Under the pieces are notes generated by a model. The model was not told the origin of the DNA. It saw only the letters and a list, made by a program, of their open reading frames with translations, and ran no database searches. From CAZDBA01 sp964503615 (GTDB lineage Bacteria; Planctomycetota; Planctomycetia; Pirellulales; Pirellulaceae), in contig CAZDBA010000147.1 in the NCBI GenBank assembly GCA_964503615.1, forward strand, positions 1 to 12,095: a DNA stretch of 12,095 nt, read 5' to 3'. Shown in pieces: positions 1 through 6,747 of the stretch (position 1 is its first letter; every line of letters begins with the position of its first letter). Made by a program: the position numbers and the translations under genes.

Positions 1-279
1 TTGGCCTGCTCAAACAATTCAAAACACGTGTCGATAGAAAAAAGATCGAGGACCACCGAGCGCGACAGCATACCTAGTCGCGAAAACGCTGCCCTTACTC
101 AAACTGAGCGTTTTCAGTTCTCCTGCATTGATTCCACTTGAATTCAACGGAAGTTTGGATCCAAGCGTAGGGCATGTTGTACATGCCGATCCTGTTCATT
201 TTATCAGGCACACACAGCCTGACCTACACCAGATCGCCAATGCTAAAACTGCTCAGTTTGAGTAGTTAGAGACTAGCCA
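1..279. other. Left-edge region without an assignable gene
   Basis: No gene is recognised here. A minus-strand reading frame starts at an ATG at 69-71 and runs off the left edge (23 codons, beginning MLSRSVVLDLF). It could be the start of a truncated gene, but it has no convincing ribosome binding site and no recognisable motif. The plus strand is also open from base 1 to a TGA at 139-141, equally without motif. A 9-bp stem (82-90 with 107-115, arms GAAAACGCT and AGCGTTTTC, 16-nt loop) and a small dyad at 171-187 (GGCATG, 5-nt spacer, CATGCC) are present. Neither can be given a function. Confidence 0.3.
96..264. repeat. MITE-like inverted repeat pair
   Basis: A 14-bp perfect inverted repeat lies at 96-109 (TACTCAAACTGAGC) and 251-264 (GCTCAGTTTGAGTA). 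It extends inward by a further GTTTT/AAAAC match if one extra base is allowed. The roughly 170-bp unit between the arms has no coding content, which resembles a small non-autonomous transposable element. No target-site duplication was identified and no second copy exists in the window, so a chance or structural inverted repeat is possible. Confidence 0.35.
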
Positions 280-426
280 AAAGTTTGGTGGCAACAACAC
301 GGCCGCGCATTTCTGGAAGGACGCAAAGTTCCCAATCCTAAAATCACCTCCGTTGGGTCCTGGAGCGGTCGATCCGACTACAGGACAGGTGCCAACCAGT
401 GGCGCTTTAGCCACAAACAAGAATAA
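280..426 (+). pseudogene. Remnant of an M56/HEAT gene 3' end
   Basis: Bases 280-348 are identical to 3478-3546, which encode the last part of the downstream M56 gene (KVWWQQHGRAF and onward). A second block, 380-406, matches 3570-3596 at 25 of 27 positions. Read in the M56 frame, the remnant stays open for 48 codons, through RTGANQWR, to a TAA at 424-426. It has no upstream part: an in-frame TAG sits at 274-276, just before the repeat begins. This is best explained as the surviving end of a second, upstream copy of the gene left after duplication and deletion. The absence of any 5' portion makes it non-functional as a gene. Confidence 0.7.
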
Positions 427-582
427 GGTGTTTGCGCCAAGCAGCTTATGTCGTTGCCCGCTTCACAATAACAGGTTTTTGTTTTATCGGCGAAACATTG
501 GTTTTCGAAAGATCCCGGAGACTGACTGCCAAAGTCCACCAGTTCTCACCTGACTTTTTCAAATTTCTGTCATCTTTCGGTG

Positions 583-610
583 TTGTATTAGCGAACTCGT
601 TCGCTATTAT
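583..610 (+). promoter_or_regulatory. Candidate promoter of the BlaI-M56 unit
   Basis: A -35-like TTGTAT (583-588) and a -10-like TATTAT (605-610) are separated by 16 bp. The first operator dyad fills the spacer almost exactly and the second begins immediately after the -10 box. The predicted transcription start, near 616-618, therefore lies inside the second operator. The arrangement is typical of a directly repressed promoter. The box assignment is by eye, since planctomycete promoter consensus sequences are not well fixed. Confidence 0.6.
589..606. promoter_or_regulatory. Operator dyad O1 (probable BlaI site)
   Basis: A perfect dyad TAGCGAA-CTCG-TTCGCTA lies between the -35 and -10 boxes. 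BlaI/MecI-family winged-helix dimers bind such dyads at their own promoters. The half-site shares its core with O2, 23 bp away centre to centre. That two copies of the same half-site frame the promoter directly upstream of the repressor gene strongly suggests autoregulation. Confidence 0.75.
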
Positions 611-630
611 TTAGCGAACAGCTTCGCTAA
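611..630. promoter_or_regulatory. Operator dyad O2 (probable BlaI site)
   Basis: A perfect dyad TTAGCGAA-CAGC-TTCGCTAA starts one base after the -10 box and ends 16 bp before the repressor start codon. It is one base pair longer per arm than O1 and otherwise uses the same half-site. It probably covers the transcription start. Confidence 0.75.
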
Positions 631-646
631 TGTTTGGACGGGGACA

Positions 647-1027
647 ATGACACAAAAGAGTCAGCTAACGGATGTTGAATTGCAAATTCTGGGTGTCTTG
701 TGGAGACAGGGGCCAAGTCCGGTGCGTGTGATTCACGCTGAGTTAGAAGCAGAAAAGGGCACGAACTACTCAACTACCGTCAAGATGCTGTCGGTGATGT
801 TGCAGAAGGGGCTAGTAACCCGGACAGAAAATGAACGTCCGCATGTTTATCGTCCCAAAGTGTCTCGCAAAGCCGCGGGGAAACGGATGCTGAAGGACCT
901 GGTTGAAAAGATTTACGAAGGTTCCGCCATGAGTCTCGTAATGCAGGCTTTGACTTCAGAAAAACCATCGCCGGAAGAAATCGAAGAAGTACGACAGCTA
1001 CTAAACGAAATGGAAGGCAAGCAATGA
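647..1027 (+). CDS. BlaI/MecI/CopY-family transcriptional repressor
   Basis: This 126-aa protein has the length and pattern of the Penicillinase_R (BlaI/MecI/CopY) family. A winged helix spans about residues 7-72, with LTDVELQILGVLW as the first helix, NYSTTVKMLSVMLQKGLV as the recognition helix region, and a wing ending in VYRPK. A helical C-terminal dimerisation part follows. In the well-studied family members, dimers repress their own operon until a partner M56 sensor protease triggers cleavage. The start ATG follows a GGACGGGG purine stretch. Its stop overlaps the start of the M56 gene as ATGA, so the two are translationally coupled. The Asn-Phe cleavage site of the staphylococcal proteins is not evident, so the inactivation point may differ. 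No beta-lactamase gene is nearby, so the regulon is unknown beyond likely self-control. Confidence 0.93.
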   Translation: MTQKSQLTDVELQILGVLWRQGPSPVRVIHAELEAEKGTNYSTTVKMLSVMLQKGLVTRTENERPHVYRPKVSRKAAGKRMLKDLVEKIYEGSAMSLVMQALTSEKPSPEEIEEVRQLLNEMEGKQ

Positions 1028-3567
1028 ATGATCTCATGAGTGCAATCTGGATGTCGTATAATGGCCCATTAGTTGATGCGATTGGCTGGCTATTGCTGCA
1101 TTCGGTGTGGCAGTTTGCTTTCATAGGGGCTGCGATTTTCGTCGTGCTTGGCGCAATGCGAAAGTCGTCCGCTTGGGTTCGGTATCACGTGTTGCTGACG
1201 GCGATGCTGGTTGTTGTTGCGGCCCCGGTGATGACAACGTTCTGGATGATGCAGGATGTGGGCCAGAGCCATTCTACTTGGTCCTATAAACATGGCGCAA
1301 ACAATGACTATTCCATTGGTCAGGTCATCACGTATGAGGATCCGAGAAGTGTGTCGCAAGCTCAGGCGACTACGTTGGAAAATCCAAATTCTGTGCCAGG
1401 TGTTGAAGCCTCCAAGCTGACACAGTCTGCTGCGGCTTCCATCGAACCTATGTCACAACCGGCAGAAATCGCAGCCGCAGCCTTAAATATTTCTTGGTAC
1501 CAACAGGTCACCAAAGTCTTGGCTCCATGGATTCCCGCAATTGTGTTTGTTTGGATGTTTGGAATTCTTGTTTGTGCGATTCGTCCTTTGTTTGGTTGGT
1601 TGATCGTTGTTCGATTGCGTCGAGTGGGAACTACTGCGGTTCCTGAAAATATTCAGACGCTTTTTCAAAACACGATGCAGCGAATGCAGGTAAAACCCAT
1701 TGTGTCCCTGCTGCAGTCATCTTTGATCCAAATCCCGGTCGTTGTCGGCTACTTTAAGCCCGTCATTCTACTGCCAGTGAGCGTTGTGGCTGAATTGCCT
1801 GTGAAACAGATCGAAGCAATTCTGGCGCACGAGCTGGCTCACGTAAAACGCTTTGACTATGTCGTTAATATTTTGCAAACGGTTGTTGAAACGGTGTTCT
1901 TTTACCATCCCGCTGTGTGGTGGTTGTCGCATCAGATCAGAATCGAACGGGAACACTGTTGTGATGATGATGTTGTTCGAATTCTTGACAATCGTCGCGA
2001 CTACGGTCATGCACTGTTGGCGATGACCGAACTCAAATCACACGGTGGAGCGCTGGCGATTGGAGTAGGCGGAAGTTCATTGCTTACTCGAGTTCGTCGA
2101 CTGTGTGGAATCGAACCGGTGCAACGATCCTGGGCGAAATTTTTGGCTTGCTCGCTCGTGTTGCTGATTGGTGCTGGCGCACTAGGGGCTCAATGGCAAG
2201 TGGTTGCGGCCGAAGAGAATCCAAGGGAGTTCGATGTGACGGCCAAGTTGATTAGTGATACCAATGAGCCACGTGAATTACTTCAGGAAGATGAAATGAC
2301 AGCGTTCCAAATTCCCGACGAGACTCTCAATTTGGTTCGTCGCTTGGCTACGGAAGAACTGAAGAAACCTTGGAAGATTGAGGAGCGTCGACCGCCAGGG
2401 CTGGAGCAACTTGACACACAGGAGGACATTGAACGGGCGATTCGTTTGGCGATTGATGACCTTAGTCGACTGGCCGATCCTCGCGCCGATCAAAAATCAG
2501 ACCCACGGGTTCGGTTGAGGTATCTGGGAGATTCTGCTTTCGAGCTTATGGCGCAGGCATTGGACAGCAGCGACACAACCGTTGCATTGCAGGTTTGTTC
2601 TTTATTGGGGCAGCATGGCGAACGCGCAGTGAAGCCTTTGATTCGAGTGTTGGAAACACACCCTAGTAAATCGGTTCGGAGTGCCGCGGCGCGCGGGCTT
2701 GGGCAGACGTTTCACCCGGACGCACTGGAACCACTGATTGCTGCGCTCGATCATGACGAATCCGTGCGAGTAGCTGCCGCCAGCGCCTTGGGATGCCTGC
2801 GAGATCGCCGTGCCATTGAACCATTGAAGAAACGCTTTAGCGATCCAAACGGACATATTGCAGTAGGTGCGGTGAAAAACATCCTAGCTCCTGCGCACCT
2901 GGGGCATGTCTATTGGCCAGCTGATATGTTGAACATTCGTGCGTTAACAATCGACGCTCATGGACTGAAAGGAGAATCTTTCGGTCGCGCAGAGATTGAT
3001 ATTCTGTTGAGTAACATAGATTCGGAAAATGGGAGCATTGGGGCTGCCTGTTCGTATGCACTAAACAGTCTGCATCGAACAGAAGCCATTGCGCAAATAA
3101 TAAGTGCGCAGCGATCGAGCAGCTCTCGGAATGTGGTCCTTGCGTCCATGCCAACCCCTGACGCCCTTGAGGCACTCTTTGCTGACTTGCAATCGACCGA
3201 TATGAGGCGTAAAGAAATGGCTTTGTCGGGGCTTAGCGATGGAGCGGGGCGTTGGGCTGCTCCGCTGTTAATCGAGTTTCTGGACGATGAGAGTCTTAAA
3301 ACACCAGCCAGATCAGATGCCGAAGAGGTGAATGTGGATATCTTTGTGACGTGGCCAGAATCACATACCGCCCACACTCGCCTATGGGGATTTTTCAGCC
3401 GACATGGGCTTCCTTGTGAGTTACTCAATCTTGCGGAGGGTAAAACGAATGATGTTCCCGCGGAAATAGCCGCGCTCAAAGTTTGGTGGCAACAACACGG
3501 CCGCGCATTTCTGGAAGGACGCAAAGTTCCCAATCCTAAAATCACCCTCGTTTGGTTCAGCAGTTGA
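1024..3567 (+). CDS. M56 (BlaR1/MecR1-like) membrane metallopeptidase with HEAT repeats
   Basis: This 847-aa protein joins an N-terminal M56 integral-membrane peptidase to a C-terminal HEAT-repeat region. Hydrophobic segments lie near residues 20-45, 52-75, 165-195 and 370-392. The zinc motif HELAH is at 269-273, followed by KRFDY, and the downstream EREHCCDDD (308-316) supplies the third ligand. After the last membrane segment, PBS-lyase-type HEAT repeats run from about 500 to 625 (for example KPLIRVLE, VRSAAARGLG, VRVAAASALG). The penicillin-binding sensor domain of BlaR1 is absent, so beta-lactam is unlikely to be the signal. By analogy the protease would relieve repression by the BlaI-like partner encoded just upstream (ATGA overlap). 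The last 23 codons and the following bases are repeated at 280-426. The ending TLVWFSS appears to result from a frameshift relative to that copy. Confidence 0.9.
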   Translation: MNDLMSAIWMSYNGPLVDAIGWLLLHSVWQFAFIGAAIFVVLGAMRKSSAWVRYHVLLTAMLVVVAAPVMTTFWMMQDVGQSHSTWSYKHGANNDYSIGQVITYEDPRSVSQAQATTLENPNSVPGVEASKLTQSAAASIEPMSQPAEIAAAALNISWYQQVTKVLAPWIPAIVFVWMFGILVCAIRPLFGWLIVVRLRRVGTTAVPENIQTLFQNTMQRMQVKPIVSLLQSSLIQIPVVVGYFKPVILLPVSVVAELPVKQIEAILAHELAHVKRFDYVVNILQTVVETVFFYHPAVWWLSHQIRIEREHCCDDDVVRILDNRRDYGHALLAMTELKSHGGALAIGVGGSSLLTRVRRLCGIEPVQRSWAKFLACSLVLLIGAGALGAQWQVVAAEENPREFDVTAKLISDTNEPRELLQEDEMTAFQIPDETLNLVRRLATEELKKPWKIEERRPPGLEQLDTQEDIERAIRLAIDDLSRLADPRADQKSDPRVRLRYLGDSAFELMAQALDSSDTTVALQVCSLLGQHGERAVKPLIRVLETHPSKSVRSAAARGLGQTFHPDALEPLIAALDHDESVRVAAASALGCLRDRRAIEPLKKRFSDPNGHIAVGAVKNILAPAHLGHVYWPADMLNIRALTIDAHGLKGESFGRAEIDILLSNIDSENGSIGAACSYALNSLHRTEAIAQIISAQRSSSSRNVVLASMPTPDALEALFADLQSTDMRRKEMALSGLSDGAGRWAAPLLIEFLDDESLKTPARSDAEEVNVDIFVTWPESHTAHTRLWGFFSRHGLPCELLNLAEGKTNDVPAEIAALKVWWQQHGRAFLEGRKVPNPKITLVWFSS
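3478..3546 (+). repeat. 69-bp direct repeat, downstream copy
   Basis: This segment, inside the 3' end of the M56 gene, is identical over all 69 bases to 280-348. The two copies are in the same orientation and 3,198 bp apart, bracketing the whole operator, repressor and protease unit. A weaker second match (3570-3596 with 380-406) lies just beyond the coding region. Confidence 0.95.
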
Positions 3568-3727
3568 TCACAGGACGGGTGCCAACCAATGGCGCTATGC
3601 CTTAGCCAAAATAGTGGGAGATCTCACAGGTCGGTGGTTTCTACTCCGTCGTTCGGGTTTTTTGAGATCGTTTGCCCTTCGGCGTAAAAATTCAGTTTCT
3701 TTAGAAGAAATTCGTAAGAATATGTGA
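3547..3727 (+). pseudogene. Frameshifted former C-terminal tail of the M56 gene
   Basis: After the annotated stop at 3567, a frame shifted relative to the M56 gene is open through RTGANQWRYALAKIVGDLTG to a TGA at 3725-3727 (51 codons from 3572). The upstream remnant reads RTGANQWR in frame with the M56 coding sequence. Compared with it, this copy has a net loss of 8 bases between the two matching blocks, which shifts the frame. The two base differences within RTGANQWR are both synonymous. This fits a lost C-terminal extension, but so few differences are weak evidence, and the tail might equally be non-coding repeat sequence. Confidence 0.4.
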
Positions 3728-3743
3728 TAGAAAGCGTCAACGG

Positions 3744-3769
3744 GAATTAAGGTACGGGCTACCTAATTC
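3744..3769. promoter_or_regulatory. Inverted repeat upstream of the secreted-protein gene
   Basis: Arms GAATTAAGGTA (3744-3754) and TACCTAATTC (3760-3769) pair with a single bulged A around the 5-nt loop CGGGC. It ends 45 bp before the start codon at 3815. It could be an operator or a leader hairpin. No T-run follows, so it is not a standard terminator. Confidence 0.4.
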
Positions 3770-3814
3770 AAAATTCGCTCAATAAAAATCACGAACACGG
3801 TAAAGGCTGGATTC

Positions 3815-4483
3815 ATGTTTAAGAAGTTTGCTATTGGTTTGATCGCTACCACGTTGATGGCAGGATCTATTTACGCACAATCAAACAGTCGGCAGCAAGG
3901 GTCTAATAACCGGCAGCAAGGCTCTAATACCCGAGGAAATTCGGCGGCTTATTCTCAAAAGCAAACGGATCGCGAGAATGCAAAAACGAGACTGAAGTAC
4001 GTGGGTTTGATTCAACGTGGTGATTTTCCAGGACTAACGCTTACCTCTGCCCAACGCACCGCACTTAAGTCTGCGGTAACCGAAAATTTCGATGAGTTAA
4101 ATGCCACGACAATCGCGCTTGCTAACCTGATTCCGGAAGACAACAGAAAAGCTTTTCAGAGTTCGTTTTTGAGCGCTCGTGAAGAAGGCATGTCACCTAT
4201 GGCCGCTTTGAAAAGCAGTATGGCTGATTTGGAACTTTCCGAGCAGGTGCAAGCTCAAGTACTGGCGCAAAATGAAACACGACAGGTCGTAATGGATCGA
4301 ATCACTGGCAGTGTCACTGAGCTGCTGACCGAAGAGCAAAAGCAGACTTTGATGGAATCGAGACCGGCCGAAATGGAAACAGAAACGGAAGCGGCAGCCG
4401 AAACTTCGGGTTCCACATCCAAGCCTGCTGGATCGGCAGCCAGGCCCGCTGGCTCAACAAAAAAAGGTTCTACTTCTCGATAG
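3815..4483 (+). CDS. Secreted hypothetical protein with LTxxQ-like motifs
   Basis: This 222-aa protein begins with a clear signal peptide (MFKKF, a hydrophobic core, probable cleavage after IYA at residue 21), so it should be exported. A short Gln/Asn/Ser-rich stretch at about 22-48 includes two copies of the RQQGSN motif. The central helical part (about 55-185) contains LTSAQ (76-80), LSEQ (141-144) and LTEEQ (171-175). These resemble the LTxxQ motifs of periplasmic Spy/CpxP proteins, but the similarity is too thin to assign that family. The tail is Glu/Thr-rich and then Pro-Ala-Gly-Ser/Lys-rich, with PAGS twice. The start is preceded by an AAAGG sequence at suitable spacing. The gene is monocistronic: it has its own upstream inverted repeat and a strong terminator. 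Function is unknown. Confidence 0.85.
   Translation: MFKKFAIGLIATTLMAGSIYAQSNSRQQGSNNRQQGSNTRGNSAAYSQKQTDRENAKTRLKYVGLIQRGDFPGLTLTSAQRTALKSAVTENFDELNATTIALANLIPEDNRKAFQSSFLSAREEGMSPMAALKSSMADLELSEQVQAQVLAQNETRQVVMDRITGSVTELLTEEQKQTLMESRPAEMETETEAAAETSGSTSKPAGSAARPAGSTKKGSTSR
3890..3931 (+). repeat. 21-bp tandem duplication within the secreted-protein gene
   Basis: Two adjacent 21-bp units (3890-3910 and 3911-3931) differ at two positions. They keep the reading frame and duplicate the peptide RQQGSN just after the signal peptide. This is probably replication-slippage expansion of a disordered linker. Confidence 0.8.
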
Positions 4484-4534
4484 CTCAAGAAGAATTAGTT
4501 AAAAGAATTTGCCCAAAAGATTTTTTATCTTTTC

Positions 4535-4581
4535 AAAGCGACCGCTTCGACCTCTCTCCCTGGTCAGCGGTCGCTTTTTTT
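4535..4581 (+). terminator. Rho-independent terminator
   Basis: An 11-bp perfect stem (AAAGCGACCGC at 4535-4545 with GCGGTCGCTTT at 4567-4577) runs directly into seven Ts. It lies 52 bp after the stop of the secreted-protein gene. It may also stop readthrough from the minus-strand GIY-YIG gene, which converges on it. Confidence 0.9.
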
Positions 4582-4635
4582 GTGTAATCATGACACCAAC
4601 CAAATTTCTGTTTTCACCCGCCTTCTTTCTGCCGG

Positions 4636-5631
4636 CTATTTCGCGCTGAGGTTGAACCTGGGCTTTCGGCTGCCGATCAACTCCGATTCATAAGCGCGGC
4701 GCACTGCGACTTCTTTGATTCGAGAATCGGGATCGAACACGTGCAGTTCGATCGTAATATCGGTCGCGCCGTTCTCGGTTAAGTAGTTGGCCAGCGACTC
4801 GCTGCTGGATTGATCCAGATGTTGAGTCAGCCGGCGGCGGAGGTTGTTCGACTCGCCGATATAAAGATAACCGGTTGCGTCTCGAAAAATGTAGATCCCC
4901 GGACCTTCGGTGACCCGTGTGGGATCGTCTGCAATCTCTTCGGCAGCGTGGGACTGAATCTCGCGGCCCCAATCGGCGATACGGGTGATCAGCTCTGGAC
5001 GCAGTTGTCGCATTTTTCGCAACCGAAACGCTGCTTTGCGAACTTGGTAGAGGTCAACCTCGGCGATCACTCCCGTGGCCAGCTCGTCAAACTCCCGGCG
5101 TAATTCGGGATCAACCATCACTCGGTCGATCGAGATTGAGTGTGTGTCGTACATTGTGCGGCTGGCGATTTCCGCCACATGCATTACCGAGGTGACATCG
5201 GTGCTTCGCCGCCGTGTTGATGGTAGATCGGACAACTGGCCCGCTTTGCGCATGTTGATCAACGTCCAACCAAATTCGGCGATATCCATATCCGTTTCTG
5301 GTGCGGCAGTTTGGCAAGCTTCTGTAAATGCGGCGAACAGTGCATCGTCCAGAATTACTTCATCGCTGCTGAAACCGTCTCGTGTTTCAGCAAAGGCCGC
5401 TTTGACGATCGCTTTCATCTGCTGGGCCTGTTCCACCTGCTCCTTCGATTCGGTCTGGGTAGAACTTTCTTCGGCGATCTCGTTTGAATGCGCGACTTGC
5501 GCCAATAAATTCACATTCGATTGGAAACTTAGCAGGCTCCCAACCGTAACAGCGCAAACGATGTGCAAAATTTTTGACCGGGCACAGAAAGTGGCCTGAG
5601 CGATCAACTTCCAGTTTGATGAGCGAACCAT
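4636..5631 (-). CDS. Exported GIY-YIG domain protein
   Basis: The C-terminal 90 residues form a complete GIY-YIG nuclease fold. GIY is at 245-247 and YIG at 257-259, followed by ES.NLRRRL with the arginine cluster at 265-267 and His271. The ESELI segment carries the probable metal-binding Glu315, and the fold closes with KPRFN (323-327). This aligns well with the UvrC-type nuclease core. Unusually, the N-terminus carries a hydrophobic segment (about residues 23-46, after a basic start), suggesting export or membrane anchoring. An Ala/Glu/Arg-rich helical region of about 180 residues that I do not recognise lies between the two. The ATG at 5631 was chosen because AGAAAG lies 6 nt upstream; a TTG two codons earlier is less likely. 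The gene follows the LOG-family gene by 28 bp. Substrate and location are inferred. Confidence 0.88.
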   Translation of the reverse strand: MVRSSNWKLIAQATFCARSKILHIVCAVTVGSLLSFQSNVNLLAQVAHSNEIAEESSTQTESKEQVEQAQQMKAIVKAAFAETRDGFSSDEVILDDALFAAFTEACQTAAPETDMDIAEFGWTLINMRKAGQLSDLPSTRRRSTDVTSVMHVAEIASRTMYDTHSISIDRVMVDPELRREFDELATGVIAEVDLYQVRKAAFRLRKMRQLRPELITRIADWGREIQSHAAEEIADDPTRVTEGPGIYIFRDATGYLYIGESNNLRRRLTQHLDQSSSESLANYLTENGATDITIELHVFDPDSRIKEVAVRRAYESELIGSRKPRFNLSAK

Positions 5632-5659
5632 AGCCAACTTTCTAAAACGGTTAGAGCTT

Positions 5660-6499
5660 TTAAGCTTTCACACCATGGAAATCGGTGATCACTTTCCATG
5701 TTTCCTCAGGTGTTTCGCAATACTGAAACAGATCGAGGTGACGGTCCTGGATAACGCCTTCGTCAGCTAGAAATTGTAGATTTAAAATTCCGTTCCAGTA
5801 TTCTTTGGAATACAAAATAATCGGAATGTCTTGCATGCGGCCCGTTTGCCGAAGAGTCAAAGTCGTAAACAGCTCGTCCAGCGTGCCGAATCCACCTGGG
5901 AAACAGACAAGGGCTTTGGCTCGCAACAGAAAATGCATCTTGCGAATCGCAAAGTAGTTAAATTGAAAACACAATCCTGGCGTGATGTACGAATTCGGTT
6001 CTTGTTCAAACGGCAGTTCGATGTTCAGTCCGATCGACTCTCCGCCGGCTTCGTAGGCGCCACGATTGGCAGCTTCCATAATGCCAGGTCCACCACCTGT
6101 TTTGATAATGAACTCGCCATCGTTTGCCTTTTTTGTGTGTTCGGTGACGATGCGAGCAAAATCGCGGCACTCTTCGTAAAAGCGACTTTTGGCGACCACC
6201 CGCTCCGCGCGAATCATCAACCGTTTTGATTCTTCCGCGTCAGGGTCTTTTTCGATAGCCGCCTTTGCCGCTGCCATCGTTTCATCCGCCTGCTCTTTCG
6301 AGATGACTTGCGTGCCACCAAACACAACGGTCGTCGATTTTATCCCGCGTTCATCCAGTAACATTTCCGGCTTGAGCAGTTCCAGTTCTAATCTCAGCGG
6401 ACGCAGGTCTTCGCGCTGCATGTAGTCTTGGTCCAAATAGGCCAATCGGTAACTAGGGTCGTCCATGATCGCTTTGAGACGTTGTTTTGTTTCGCTCAC
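5660..6499 (-). CDS. LOG-family (TIGR00730) nucleotide phosphoribohydrolase-like protein
   Basis: This protein carries the two LOG signatures GGGPGIMEA (135-143 from the GTG start) and PGGFGTLDE (201-209), with the IRKM segment (185-188) between them. Family members hydrolyse the N-glycosidic bond of nucleoside 5'-monophosphates; some release cytokinins and others recycle purine nucleotides. Older databases call them lysine decarboxylases, which is misleading. Compared with short LOG enzymes it has about 60 extra N-terminal residues and a charged insert after the first beta strand (FGGTQVIS). The GTG at 6499 is preferred because GGAG lies about 10 nt before it. A TTG at 6517 would add six residues but has no visible ribosome binding site. 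It is the first gene of a likely two-gene transcript with the GIY-YIG gene. The exact substrate is unknown. Confidence 0.9.
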   Translation of the reverse strand: MSETKQRLKAIMDDPSYRLAYLDQDYMQREDLRPLRLELELLKPEMLLDERGIKSTTVVFGGTQVISKEQADETMAAAKAAIEKDPDAEESKRLMIRAERVVAKSRFYEECRDFARIVTEHTKKANDGEFIIKTGGGPGIMEAANRGAYEAGGESIGLNIELPFEQEPNSYITPGLCFQFNYFAIRKMHFLLRAKALVCFPGGFGTLDELFTTLTLRQTGRMQDIPIILYSKEYWNGILNLQFLADEGVIQDRHLDLFQYCETPEETWKVITDFHGVKA

Positions 6500-6747
6500 G
6501 TTTTCGTTGCTCCGCAATATATGTTTGGTCTGGCCTGGTCGGGGGCCGTTTATTGTCTAATTTATGTGATTTCAGAACCGCATAGTTAACCCGAATCGTC
6601 CGACGTCGCAATCCCGGGTATAGGTTAGGCTAGGGAAACTTAGGTAACGGTGCCTTAGGTTCTATTCACAATTTACTGAATTGATCAAACTGGTAGATTG
6701 ATCAGAGCCAATTTTTTGAGTACTGGCCATGGGAGTGGAGTCTATTA

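Noticed and set aside
353..614. Two overlapping plus-strand frames (353-553 and 432-614) upstream of the repressor
   Set aside because: They start in the decayed M56 remnant or beside it, have no ribosome binding site or motif, and the second ends inside the promoter region with the operators.
2958..3545. 195-codon open frame on the minus strand within the M56 gene
   Set aside because: It lies fully antisense to the well-supported HEAT region and its composition (Ser/Arg-rich) is that of a shadow frame.
5075..5599. 174-codon plus-strand frame opposite the GIY-YIG gene
   Set aside because: It is antisense to a gene with clear domain motifs and shows no motif of its own.
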